Source: Actinomycetes bacterium
Lineage (GTDB): Bacteria; Actinomycetota; Actinomycetes; Propionibacteriales; Propionibacteriaceae
Reading direction: 5' to 3'
Assembly: GCA_023443125.1 (NCBI GenBank)
Contig: JAEZVO010000040.1
Location: 1 to 23,554 of the forward strand
DNA length: 23,554 nucleotides
A model generated the notes under the pieces. It was given only the letters and a program-made list of their open reading frames with translations, ran no database searches and was not told where the DNA came from. Shown here in pieces: positions 14,878 to 23,134 of this stretch; position 1 is the first letter of the stretch, and every line of letters begins with the position of its first letter. A program made the translations under genes and the position numbers.

Positions 14878-16545
14878 ATGAGAACCATTCGTGCGCCGCG
14901 AGGCACCGAGATCACCGCGAAATCGTGGTCCACAGAAGCGCCCATGCGCATGCTCATGAACAACCTTGACCCCGAGGTGGCCGAGCGCCCCGAAGACCTC
15001 GTTGTCTACGGCGGCACCGGGCGCGCCGCCCGAAGCTGGGAGGCCTTCGACGCCATCGTCGCCACCTTAAAGGAGCTCGAGGAAGACGAGACGTTGCTCG
15101 TGCAGTCGGGCAAGCCGGTGGGCGTCGTGCGCACCAACAAGTGGGCGCCGCGCGTGCTCATCGCCAACTCCAACCTCGTCGGCGACTGGGCCACGTGGGA
15201 GCATTTCCGCAAGCTCGAGGCCGAAGGCCTCATGATGTACGGCCAGATGACCGCCGGCTCCTGGATCTACATCGCCACGCAGGGCATCCTCCAGGGCACC
15301 TTCGAGACCTTCGCGGCCGTCGCGAAGAAGCGCTTCGACGGGTCGCTCGCCGGCACCATCACCCTTACCGCCGGCTGCGGCGGCATGGGCGGCGCCCAGC
15401 CGCTGGCCGTGACGCTGAACGGCGGTGTGGTGATCATCGTCGAAGTGGATCGCTCGAGGCTCGAACGGCGTCAAGCCAAGCGCTACTTGGATGAGATTGC
15501 CGACGACCTCGACGACGCCGTCGCGCGCGCTAACCGCGCGGCGCAGGAGAAGAGGGCGTTGTCTGTGGGCGTGGTCGGTAACGCGGCGACGGTGTTCTCC
15601 GAGCTGCTGCGGCGTCAGCAGGCAGGCGAGCTGCGGATCGACGTCGTGACCGACCAGACGTCGGCGCACGACCCGCTCAGCTACCTGCCCGAGGGCATCA
15701 CCGTCGAGCAGTGGCGCGACGAGGCGAAGCGCGACCCGGAGGGGTTCACCGCGAAGGCCCGCGCGTCGATGGCCGCGCATGTGCAGGCGATGGTGGAGTT
15801 TCAGGACGCGGGTGCCGAGGTGTTTGACTACGGCAACTCGATCCGCGACGAGGCGCGCAAGCACGGTTACGGGCGGGCGTTTGAGTTCCCGGGGTTCGTG
15901 CCGGCGTACATTCGACCGCTGTTCTGCGAGGGGCTTGGCCCCTTCCGCTGGGCGGCGCTGTCGGGTGATCCGGAGGACATTCGCGTGACCGACCAGGCGC
16001 TGAAGGAGCTGTTCCCCGAGAACGAGCACCTGCATCGCTGGCTCGATGCGGCCGAGGAGTTCGTCGAGTTCGAGGGGCTGCCCGCACGCATTTGCTGGCT
16101 TGGCTACGGCGAACGCCACAAGGCTGGCCTGCTGTTCAACCGCCTCGTCGCCGAGGGCAAGGTGTCCGCCCCCATCGTGATTGGTCGCGACCACCTCGAC
16201 TCCGGCTCCGTCGCATCCCCCTACCGCGAGACCGAGGGCATGCTCGATGGCACGGACGCCGTCGCCGACTGGCCGCTGCTCAACGCCATGACCGCCGTGT
16301 CGTCGGGCGCCACCTGGGTGTCTATCCACCACGGTGGCGGTGTTGGCATCGGGCGGTCGATCCACGCGGGCCAGGTAGGCCTAGCCGACGGCACCGAGCT
16401 CGCCGCCGCGAAGCTCGAGGCGCTGCTCACGAATGATCCCGCGATGGGCGTGTTCCGCCACGTCGACGCGGGCTACCGCCGCGCGGCCGATGTGGCCGCC
16501 GAGCGCGGCGTCCGCATCCCGCTCGAACCGACGATCCTCGACTGA
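14878..16545 (+). CDS. hutU: Urocanate hydratase HutU
   Basis: This enzyme adds water to urocanate to give imidazolone-5-propionate, using tightly bound NAD+. The 555-residue length is normal. GCGGMGGAQP (166-175) is the NAD-binding glycine motif, and FEGLPARICWLGYGE (around Cys406) is the family signature with the active-site-region Cys. SIHHGGGVGIGRSIHAGQV (about 482-500) is also typical. The ATG at 14878 has AAGGAGG five bases upstream; an in-frame ATG 27 bases earlier lacks one. It is the first gene of the hutU-hutI-hutH run, downstream of the candidate operator. Confidence 0.95.
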   Translation: MRTIRAPRGTEITAKSWSTEAPMRMLMNNLDPEVAERPEDLVVYGGTGRAARSWEAFDAIVATLKELEEDETLLVQSGKPVGVVRTNKWAPRVLIANSNLVGDWATWEHFRKLEAEGLMMYGQMTAGSWIYIATQGILQGTFETFAAVAKKRFDGSLAGTITLTAGCGGMGGAQPLAVTLNGGVVIIVEVDRSRLERRQAKRYLDEIADDLDDAVARANRAAQEKRALSVGVVGNAATVFSELLRRQQAGELRIDVVTDQTSAHDPLSYLPEGITVEQWRDEAKRDPEGFTAKARASMAAHVQAMVEFQDAGAEVFDYGNSIRDEARKHGYGRAFEFPGFVPAYIRPLFCEGLGPFRWAALSGDPEDIRVTDQALKELFPENEHLHRWLDAAEEFVEFEGLPARICWLGYGERHKAGLLFNRLVAEGKVSAPIVIGRDHLDSGSVASPYRETEGMLDGTDAVADWPLLNAMTAVSSGATWVSIHHGGGVGIGRSIHAGQVGLADGTELAAAKLEALLTNDPAMGVFRHVDAGYRRAADVAAERGVRIPLEPTILD

Positions 16546-16546
16546 G

Positions 16547-16623
16547 TAACCCGATATCCACATTCGTTTGCTAAAAACGGCCAAAACGGGGCATTGCAGC
16601 AAACGCGTGTGGATATCGGGTTA
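16547..16623. repeat. Long hairpin between hutU and hutI
   Basis: Arms 16547-16572 and 16598-16623 are 26 bases each and pair with one G-U and one mismatch around a 25-base loop. The right arm ends just before the hutI ribosome binding site (AGGAAGG, 16624-16630). The loop contains CC-AAAAC-GGGGCATT, which resembles the loop cores of the 82-base elements at 2076 and 19333. It could tune hutI-hutH expression relative to hutU. Confidence 0.8.
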
Positions 16624-16636
16624 GGAAGGCAACTGC

Positions 16637-17788
16637 ATGAGCACACTCATCACCGGCATTTCCGAGCTCTGGACGGTGGAAGACGCCCCGATCCGGGACG
16701 CCGCTCTCGTCATCGACGGCGACACCGTCGCCTGGACGGGCTCCGCCCAATCCGCACCTGACGCCGACGAACGCGTCGACGTCGGCGGACGGGCCGTGCT
16801 GCCCGGCTGGGTAGATTCGCACACCCACCTCGTCTTCGACGGCGACCGTTCCGCCGAGTTCGAGGCGCGCATGGCCGGGCGAGGCTACGCGGCGGGTGGC
16901 ATCGCCGTTACCACCGACGCCACCCGCGCCGCCTCCGACGAGCGCCTCCGCCAGCTCGTCGGGCAGCGCGTCCGCGAGGCGCAGCGAGGCGGCACCACTT
17001 GCCTCGAAACCAAGACTGGCTACGGGCTCACCGTCGATGACGAGGCCCGCGCAGCCCGCATTGCGCGGGAATTCGTCGATGAGGTGACCTTCCTCGGCGC
17101 ACACCTCGTGCCCGACGGCGTCAGCCCCGACGAGTACGTCGCACTGGTCACCGGCGAGATGCTGGAGGCCGTGCGCCCGCACGTCGCCTGGATGGACGTC
17201 TTCTGCGAGGAGGGCGCGTTCGACGTGGAGCAGTCGCGTCGCGTGCTCAAGGCCGGGCAAGCCGCGGGCCTCGGACTGCGCGTGCACGGCAACCAGCTGG
17301 GGGAGTCCGGCGGTGTGCAACTCGCCGTCGAACTCGGGGCGGCAAGCGTCGACCACGTCAATTTCCTCTCCGATGACGACGTGGAGGCGCTCGCCGCGAG
17401 TGACACCGTCGCGACGGCCTTGCCCGCCTGCGACCTCTCCACCCGCATGCCCTTCGCGCCCGTGCGACGCCTGCTCGACGCCGGCGCCACCGTCGCCATC
17501 GCCTCCAACTGCAACCCCGGCACCAGCTACACGTCGAGCATGAACTTCTGCGTCGGCACCGCCGTGTTGCAGCAGCATCTCACCCTCGATGAGGCCATCC
17601 GCGCAGCCACGATCGGCGGCGCGAAGGCACTGCGCCGAACCGACGTCGGGCAACTCGCCCCGGGCTTCCGCGCCGACATCCACGTCCTCGACGCCCCCGC
17701 CGCCATCCACCTCGCGTACCGCCCGGGCATGCCGCTCACCCACCAGGTGTGGCACGCCGGCAAGCAGATCGTTCGCCCCAACTCGTAA
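16637..17788 (+). CDS. hutI: Imidazolonepropionase HutI
   Basis: This enzyme opens the imidazolone ring to give N-formimidoyl-glutamate. The 383-residue amidohydrolase-fold protein has metal ligands His62 and His64 (DSHTHL), His217 (RVHGNQ) and the substrate-site His240 (VDHVNF). The C-terminal block reads ASNCNPGTSYTSSMNF; the position usually occupied by the metal-binding Asp ((T/S)DxNPG in characterised HutI) is Asn291 here. AGGAAGG lies six bases before the ATG. The stop is eight bases before hutH. All neighbours confirm the pathway role. Confidence 0.93.
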   Translation: MSTLITGISELWTVEDAPIRDAALVIDGDTVAWTGSAQSAPDADERVDVGGRAVLPGWVDSHTHLVFDGDRSAEFEARMAGRGYAAGGIAVTTDATRAASDERLRQLVGQRVREAQRGGTTCLETKTGYGLTVDDEARAARIAREFVDEVTFLGAHLVPDGVSPDEYVALVTGEMLEAVRPHVAWMDVFCEEGAFDVEQSRRVLKAGQAAGLGLRVHGNQLGESGGVQLAVELGAASVDHVNFLSDDDVEALAASDTVATALPACDLSTRMPFAPVRRLLDAGATVAIASNCNPGTSYTSSMNFCVGTAVLQQHLTLDEAIRAATIGGAKALRRTDVGQLAPGFRADIHVLDAPAAIHLAYRPGMPLTHQVWHAGKQIVRPNS

Positions 17789-17796
17789 GGACTTCC

Positions 17797-19320
17797 ATGA
17801 CCGTTACCTTGTCCACCAGCCCCGTCTCTCTCGACGACGTCATCGCCGTCGCGCGGCACGACGCCCCCGTCGAGCTCGCCGACGACGCCCGCGCGCTCAT
17901 CGCCAAAGTCCGCGCCGGTGTCGACGAACTCGCGCAGGGCGACACCCCCGTCTATGGGCTTTCGACGGGCTTCGGCGCCCTCGCCGACACCGCGATCCCG
18001 CAGCCGATGCGTGCGCAACTGCAGCGCTCGCTTATCCGCAGCCACGCCGCCGGCACCGGCCCGGAGGTCGAGCGCGAGGTGATTCGTGCGCTGATGTTCC
18101 TGCGCATCCGGACGCTCGCGAGCGGCCACACGGGTGTGCGGCCGGAGGTCGTCGACGCGTATCTCGGCCTGCTCAACGCTGGCATCACGCCGATCGTGCA
18201 TGAGTTTGGCTCGCTCGGCTGTTCGGGTGACCTCGCTCCGCTCGCGCACTGCGCGCTGGTGCTCATGGGGGAGGGGCGTGCCCGCGACGCGCACGGCATC
18301 GAACGCCCGGTGCCGGAGCTGCTCAACGAGGCCGATCTGCACCCCGTCGAACTCGCCGAGAAGGAGGGCCTGGCGCTCATCAATGGCACCGACGGCATGC
18401 TCGGTCAGCTCATCATGGCGCTTGCCGATCTGCGCGAGCTCGCGAAGGTCGCCGACCTCACGTGCTCGCTGTCGGTGCAGGCCATCCGCGGACGCGACAC
18501 CGTGTTCGCACCCGAGCTGCACATGCCCCTGCGCCCGCATCCCGGCCAGGCCGTATCGGCTGCCAACATCTGGCGCCTCCTCGAAGGCTCGCCCATCATC
18601 GCCGACGTGGCCCGCGAGGCCTCCCGTGTGCAAGACGCCTACTCACTGCGGTGTGCACCGCAGGTGGCCGGTGGGTTCCGCGACACCCTGGACCACGCGC
18701 AGCTCGTGGCCGAGCGCGAGCTGGCCTCCGCCGTCGACAACCCCGTGATTCTCGACGACGGCACCATCACCAGCAATGGGAACTTCCACGGTGCGCCGGT
18801 GGCATATGTGCTGGACTTCCTCGCCGTCGTGGCTGCGGATCTCGCGAGCATCGCGGAGCGCCGCACCGACCGGCTGCTCGACAAGCACCGCTCCAACGGG
18901 CTGCCGCCGTTCCTCGCTGACGACCCGGGCGTCGACTCGGGCCTGATGATCGCCCAATACACCCAGGCTGGCCTCGTCGCGGAGATGAAGCGCCTCGCTG
19001 TGCCGGCGTCGGCGGATTCAATTCCGAGCTCGGCCATGCAGGAAGACCATGTCTCGCTCGGCTGGCACGCGGCCCGGAAACTGCGCCAGAGCGTCGACGC
19101 GCTGCGGCGAGTGCTGGCGATTGAGCTCGTCGCCGCCGCACGCGGCATTGAACTGCGGGCGCCGCTCGCTCCGTCGGAACCAGCCCAGCGAGTGATCGCG
19201 CTGCTGCGCGAGCATGTGGGCGGCCCCGGCCCGGATCGCTTCCTTGCGCCCGACATTGAGGCCGCCGTTCAGCTCCTCGCGAATGGCGAAGCGCTTGCGG
19301 CGGCCGGCCCGCTGGAGTAG
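17797..19320 (+). CDS. hutH: Histidine ammonia-lyase HutH
   Basis: This enzyme removes ammonia from histidine to give urocanate, the first step of the pathway. The 507 residues contain the catalytic Tyr53 (VYGLSTGFG). The self-forming MIO cofactor triad is Cys142-Ser143-Gly144 within GSLGCSGDLAPLAH. Most family members have Ala-Ser-Gly; Cys at the first position is allowed by the known family pattern ([AC]-S-G). The start is ATG at 17797 with AAGGA six bases upstream and eight bases after hutI, so hutI and hutH are cotranscribed. An earlier in-frame ATG lies inside hutI. The gene ends at a strong hairpin shared with the convergent metS. Confidence 0.95.
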   Translation: MTVTLSTSPVSLDDVIAVARHDAPVELADDARALIAKVRAGVDELAQGDTPVYGLSTGFGALADTAIPQPMRAQLQRSLIRSHAAGTGPEVEREVIRALMFLRIRTLASGHTGVRPEVVDAYLGLLNAGITPIVHEFGSLGCSGDLAPLAHCALVLMGEGRARDAHGIERPVPELLNEADLHPVELAEKEGLALINGTDGMLGQLIMALADLRELAKVADLTCSLSVQAIRGRDTVFAPELHMPLRPHPGQAVSAANIWRLLEGSPIIADVAREASRVQDAYSLRCAPQVAGGFRDTLDHAQLVAERELASAVDNPVILDDGTITSNGNFHGAPVAYVLDFLAVVAADLASIAERRTDRLLDKHRSNGLPPFLADDPGVDSGLMIAQYTQAGLVAEMKRLAVPASADSIPSSAMQEDHVSLGWHAARKLRQSVDALRRVLAIELVAAARGIELRAPLAPSEPAQRVIALLREHVGGPGPDRFLAPDIEAAVQLLANGEALAAAGPLE

Positions 19321-19332
19321 GCACCGGCTACA

Positions 19333-19414
19333 AAACTTCAAAATCCGTACGCAGTTGCATACATACCCCCGAAATCGAGGGGTTAGGCGAATCTGCGTAC
19401 GGATTTTGAAGTTT
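19333..19414. repeat. 82-base hairpin element, copy 2; shared terminator of hutH and metS
   Basis: Arms 19333-19354 and 19393-19414 are perfect 22-base inverted repeats around a 38-base loop. It lies between convergent genes, hutH ending at 19320 and metS ending at 19456, and can work as a bidirectional terminator. It matches copy 1 at 2076-2157 in arm length, loop length and stem sequence apart from one base pair, which is changed on both sides (C-G to A-T). Confidence 0.87.
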
Positions 19415-19455
19415 GGGCAGCGGGTACCCCGTCGGCGATGGGGTCGTACGGCCCG

Positions 19456-19605
19456 TTACTGCCGGGCTTCCAACGGGCGTCCGTGGTCATCCAGCAGTTC
19501 GACGGAGCCCTCCGGGTGCTTGAGCAGGAACGTGATGGCGAACGCGAGCCCGCCCCACAGGATGGCGATGGCCAGCACCATCATCACGATTGCTGTGGTG
19601 CTCAT
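19456..19605 (-). CDS. metS: MetS, small subunit of the methionine/alanine importer
   Basis: This is a 49-residue single-span membrane protein: MSTTAIVMMVLAIAILWGG, then a hydrophobic continuation to about residue 28 and a short charged tail (LLKHPEGSVELLDDHG). In Corynebacterium glutamicum, the sodium-coupled importer MetP needs a comparable small subunit, MetS, encoded directly after it; the TxxMMxxA...IxWGGL pattern is that of the small-subunit family. The ATG at 19605 overlaps the metP stop by four bases (ATGA), with AAGGAGG inside the end of metP. Size, location, membrane helix and coupling all agree. Confidence 0.88.
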   Translation of the reverse strand: MSTTAIVMMVLAIAILWGGLAFAITFLLKHPEGSVELLDDHGRPLEARQ

Positions 19606-21287
19606 CGGGTGACCTCCTTGGTGGTCTCAGGTGCTGCACGCCGGGCCGGGGGCTCGGGCGGCAATGATTCGTTGTCGATGATCGGGTTAGCACGAGCCTC
19701 TTCGACGCGGCTGGCGTCGACGAGACGGTCGAGGATGGGCGGCGGGATGAGGTCGCCGTCGGAATCCATCTTCTGCGCGTTCGACTTCGCGGGCCATGGC
19801 AACAGGCTCAGTATGATCGCGATGACGATCAGGCCGAGCGCCATCCCCCAACCGAAGGTGTTCACGAAGCCGCGCGGCATGCCACCGTAGCCCTCAGCGA
19901 GCACTTTCTGCAGTTCGCCGATCAAGATGTAGCCCAGCACGACAGGGGCGATGCCGCCCACGAGGAGCTGCCAGACGCGGCCCACCTTGAACGAACTCGA
20001 CCGGTTGAGGTGGTTACGCAGCGTGGGCAGCGCGGCAAAGCCTGCGGTGAGCGTTACGGTGCACACGAGTGCGGCCGCGACGATGCCGAAGTTGTTCACG
20101 AACGCGTCCATCACATCCAGCAAATTGAGGCCGGTGGTGGTGGGGAACAGCAACAGTGAGAGCAGCGCCATGGGGATTCCGACGATGAGTACGCCTGGAA
20201 TGCGCGCGAGACCGAACTTGTCCTGGACAGCGGCGATGATTACCTCGAGGATCGAGATGAGTGAGGTAAACGCCGCGAAGGTGAGCGAGCCGAAGAACAG
20301 GATGCCGATGACGGCACCGAGCCCGCCGGCCTGGCTGATGATCGTCGGGAACGCGATGAAGGCCAAACCAATGCCGGAGCCGGCGACCTCGTCGACGGGC
20401 ACATTCGCCTGCTGGGCCATGAAGCCGAGGGTGGCGAACACGCCGATGCCGGCCAGCAGCTCGAACGACGAGTTCGCGAAGCCGACGACGAGGCCCGACC
20501 CGGTGAGGTCGGTGTCTTTCTTCAGGTACGACGAGTAGGTGAGCATGATGCCGAACGCCACTGAGAGCGAGAAGAAGATCTGGCCGTAGGCTGCTACCCA
20601 GACGCTGGAGTCGGTGAGTGCGCCCCAGTTGGGGGTGAAGAGCGCATCGAGGCCGCTTGCTGCGCCAGGCAGGAAGAGTCCGATCGCAACCAGGGCGATG
20701 AACATCACCACGAGGATGGGCATGAAGATCACCGACGTTCCCGCGATGCCCTTCTGCACGCCCAAGGTGAGGACGCCCACGACGGCCACCCAGACAAGGA
20801 TGAGGGGGATGAGCACGCCGGGGACGAACTCGAAGCCGAGGTGGGCGCTGTCGGCGCCGATCGACTGGGTGTAGGTCTCCATAAAGAAGGTTCCCGGGTC
20901 GGTGCCCCACGCTTGGTTGAAGGAGAAGATGAAGTATTGCGCGGCCCACGCCAAGATCACGGCGTAGTAGATGCCGATGATGACGCAGATGAGCACCTGC
21001 CACCAGCCGATGGGTTCGGTGAGGCGGTGCAGACGTCGAAACGATAGTGGTGCTGATGCGCGGTATCGGTGGCCGATGGCGTAGTCGAGCAGCAGCAGTG
21101 GGATGCCCGCAGTGAGCAGCGCGATCACGTAGGGAATGATGAATGCGCCACCGCCGTTGCTGTACGCAACGTACGGGAAACGCCAGATGTTTCCGAGACC
21201 GACGGCGGAGCCGATCGCGGCCAGGATGAAGGCCGTGCGACCAGAGAAGGCGCCGCGGTCAGCCTTGACTGTGGGAGTTTCGGACAT
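19602..21287 (-). CDS. metP: MetP-type sodium-dependent methionine/alanine importer (NSS family)
   Basis: This is a secondary transporter of the neurotransmitter:sodium symporter family. The 561 residues start with the family hallmark first helix, GSAVGLGNIWRFPY (26-39), which builds the sodium and substrate site. About twelve hydrophobic segments follow, and a polar tail of about 60 residues ends the protein. The coupled small gene metS identifies it as the two-subunit MetPS type, known to import methionine and alanine in Corynebacterium glutamicum. GGAGGA precedes the ATG. Substrate assignment rests on the metS partner and is an inference. Confidence 0.87.
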   Translation of the reverse strand: MSETPTVKADRGAFSGRTAFILAAIGSAVGLGNIWRFPYVAYSNGGGAFIIPYVIALLTAGIPLLLLDYAIGHRYRASAPLSFRRLHRLTEPIGWWQVLICVIIGIYYAVILAWAAQYFIFSFNQAWGTDPGTFFMETYTQSIGADSAHLGFEFVPGVLIPLILVWVAVVGVLTLGVQKGIAGTSVIFMPILVVMFIALVAIGLFLPGAASGLDALFTPNWGALTDSSVWVAAYGQIFFSLSVAFGIMLTYSSYLKKDTDLTGSGLVVGFANSSFELLAGIGVFATLGFMAQQANVPVDEVAGSGIGLAFIAFPTIISQAGGLGAVIGILFFGSLTFAAFTSLISILEVIIAAVQDKFGLARIPGVLIVGIPMALLSLLLFPTTTGLNLLDVMDAFVNNFGIVAAALVCTVTLTAGFAALPTLRNHLNRSSSFKVGRVWQLLVGGIAPVVLGYILIGELQKVLAEGYGGMPRGFVNTFGWGMALGLIVIAIILSLLPWPAKSNAQKMDSDGDLIPPPILDRLVDASRVEEARANPIIDNESLPPEPPARRAAPETTKEVTR

Positions 21288-21354
21288 GTGTTCCTCCAGG
21301 AGATGGTCGACCGAGAACCTACCCCGCTTTCCAGCACGTGATACTTCGGTCCCG

Positions 21355-22074
21355 CTACGTGGACGTCAGCCGTCGGATCTCGTCTGCAATGATGCGCCAG
21401 ACCGATTCGTTGCGCATCGGGGCGAAGTGTCCACCACGTTCGAGGTCGATCAGACGCGCGCCGGGCAGCCTCGTCGACTCCCTGTCCACCACCTGATCCC
21501 ACTTCGGCGCGAGGCTCGTGATGCGGGCGTTGACCCGGGTCTCGGCCGCAATGAGCGCCAGTTGCTCACTCCCGACGAACAGATCCGCCAGTGGTGTGCG
21601 GCCGGCCCACGGCAGGCGTTGGAGCGGGGCGGCTAGCCCCGAGCCCGCGAACGGTGTCGCCACAGTGACCATGCCGCTGAGCCGACGTTCGTCGTCGCGG
21701 AGGAGAGCGAGTTTGCCGATGATCCCACCCTTGGAGTGCCCGACGATCACCGCGCCCTCCAGCTCTTCCGCAGCTGCCAGACGGAGAACCTCGTCGGCGG
21801 AGGCGTCGAAGGAGCGGAGGTTGAAACCGAGACGTTTGACGTAGTGGACGGCGTGCCCCTGCTGCTGGAGATAGCGGCCAAGGGGGAGGAGGTAGCGCCA
21901 CGGTTCGAGGACACCTGGGATGATGATGACGGGGGCCGGTCGCGGGCTCGGGCCAAGTACCCCGTCAACCGCGAGGTGTCGTCGGAGGAGGGAGAGTCCG
22001 GCTGCGGTCATGTCGCGGGCCGCGCGGCACCAGTCGGCGGCCTCTGCGAGCCACGTCCGACGATGCCCGCGCAT
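21355..22074 (-). CDS. Lipase-like alpha/beta hydrolase
   Basis: This is a 239-residue esterase/lipase-type protein. The nucleophile Ser114 lies in GHSKG (112-116). The putative catalytic His216 is in ERGGHFAPM, and PVIIIPGVLEPWRYLLPLG (from 48) includes the oxyanion-loop region. The pattern resembles small Bacillus LipA-like and triacylglycerol lipases, without a visible signal peptide, so it may be cytoplasmic. The start is ATG at 22074, sharing one base with the stop of the preceding hydrolase gene (TGATG); the frame is open further upstream only as an overlap of that gene. Substrate unknown. Confidence 0.8.
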   Translation of the reverse strand: MRGHRRTWLAEAADWCRAARDMTAAGLSLLRRHLAVDGVLGPSPRPAPVIIIPGVLEPWRYLLPLGRYLQQQGHAVHYVKRLGFNLRSFDASADEVLRLAAAEELEGAVIVGHSKGGIIGKLALLRDDERRLSGMVTVATPFAGSGLAAPLQRLPWAGRTPLADLFVGSEQLALIAAETRVNARITSLAPKWDQVVDRESTRLPGARLIDLERGGHFAPMRNESVWRIIADEIRRLTST

Positions 22075-22901
22075 CACAGCTGGGTCTTGAGATTGGCTTG
22101 ACCCTCGGCCTCGGCTTCCTTGTCGTGGACGCCGGCGATGCGGAGGATGTTGGCGGTAAGCGCGTCGGCGTGTGTTGCCATCATGTGGTGGGCAGCGTTG
22201 GGCATCTCGCGCATGATTGTGCGCTGTCCACCGGCTGCGGCCCGCAGCTGTGCGAGGAAGTCGCGGGGTGCGACGTAGTCGTGGCTGGCGCGGATCAGGA
22301 TGAGGTCGGCGCGCACGTCGCGGATTCGCTCCTCTATTGGGTAGTGGAGCATGGCTTGCGTTTGTTTCCACAGCCACGACGGGGCCATCTGGATGTATCC
22401 GACGCAGGCCCGCCACACCGCCGCGAAGGGTTCGTGCCACGAGGTTCGCATGAAATGCGCAAGGAGTGGGCCGAGTTTCCTCGCCGATGGTGGAACCACC
22501 GGTGCGAGCAGCGCTGCGGCGTCGGCGAGCTCGGGGTAGCGCGCCAGGGCTTCCACCACCACCTGCGTGCCCATCGAGTGGCCCACCAGGACCACCTTGC
22601 CGAGGTGCAACTGATCCACGACGTCGCGCAGCACGCGGGCGAGTCCGGAGATGGTGAGCTTGCCGTCGGTCTCGGCGGTGCGGCCGGCGCCGGGGAGGTC
22701 GAAGACGATGACGGGAGCGTGGTCAGCGAGTTCTTGAATGAGGGGCTCGAAGTAAAACCCTGATACGCCAAGACCGTGGACGAGGACGAAGGTCGGCCGC
22801 GTGGCGGCTGCGCCGTGCGGAGTGGTGCGCAGCACCTGGAAGCTCGTGCCGTCGCACTCGATACGCTCCCAGCGCACGTCGGGATGATCGTCGTGGGCCA
22901 T
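22074..22901 (-). CDS. Alpha/beta-fold hydrolase
   Basis: This is a 275-residue alpha/beta hydrolase. The oxyanion loop HGLG lies at 42-45, the nucleophile Ser109 in GHSMG (107-111), the likely acid Asp208 (RASHDYV) and the His238/239 pair (NAAHHMM). It has a cap region at about 140-195. The ATG at 22901 follows a GAAGGGG-like binding site; a GTG just upstream is an alternative start. The frame continues further 5' through the tRNA-Ser region, which cannot be coding. It shares one base with the next hydrolase gene, so the two enzymes are made together and may act on related esters. No specific substrate can be named. Confidence 0.82.
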   Translation of the reverse strand: MAHDDHPDVRWERIECDGTSFQVLRTTPHGAAATRPTFVLVHGLGVSGFYFEPLIQELADHAPVIVFDLPGAGRTAETDGKLTISGLARVLRDVVDQLHLGKVVLVGHSMGTQVVVEALARYPELADAAALLAPVVPPSARKLGPLLAHFMRTSWHEPFAAVWRACVGYIQMAPSWLWKQTQAMLHYPIEERIRDVRADLILIRASHDYVAPRDFLAQLRAAAGGQRTIMREMPNAAHHMMATHADALTANILRIAGVHDKEAEAEGQANLKTQL

Positions 22902-22941
22902 CACCACCCCTTCCCCGCCATCGAGTGCGTTGCCGGACACA

Positions 22942-22965
22942 GAAAACGCCCCCGGCAGGGGGCGC
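22942..22965 (-). terminator. Intrinsic terminator after tRNA-Ser
   Basis: CGCCCCC (22947-22953) and GGGGGCG (22958-22964) form a perfect 7-bp stem with a 4-base loop. On the minus strand TTTT follows (complement of 22943-22946). It lies seven bases past the 3' end of the tRNA, a textbook intrinsic terminator. Confidence 0.85.
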
Positions 22966-22971
22966 TTCCAG

Positions 22972-23056
22972 CGGAGGATACGAGATTCGAACTCGTGAGG
23001 GCGTGAACCCAACCCGCTTTCCAAGCGAGCGCCATAGGCCTCTAGGCGAATCCTCC
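22972..23056 (-). tRNA. tRNA-Ser (anticodon GGA)
   Basis: The minus strand folds as a class II tRNA. The acceptor stem is GGAGGAT/ATCCTCC with discriminator G. The anticodon arm CTCGC-TTGGAAA-GCGGG places GGA at the anticodon, decoding UCC and UCU. A long variable arm follows, and the T-loop is TTCGAAT. CCA is not encoded. Length is 85 bases, as expected for serine tRNA. Confidence 0.95.
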
Positions 23057-23064
23057 AAGGGGAA

Positions 23065-23094
23065 ACTCTACCCGACGCTGCCACCGCCCGGCAA
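23065..23094 (-). promoter_or_regulatory. Candidate tRNA-Ser promoter
   Basis: On the minus strand TTGCCG (23094-23089) and TAGAGT (23070-23065) are separated by 18 bases, and the second box ends eight bases before the mature tRNA 5' end. Both fit sigma-70-type consensus boxes. Confidence 0.5.
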
Positions 23095-23134
23095 AGCAGC
23101 GGGGCGGGGAAGCGCCGTCGGTGGTTCGTCGTCG

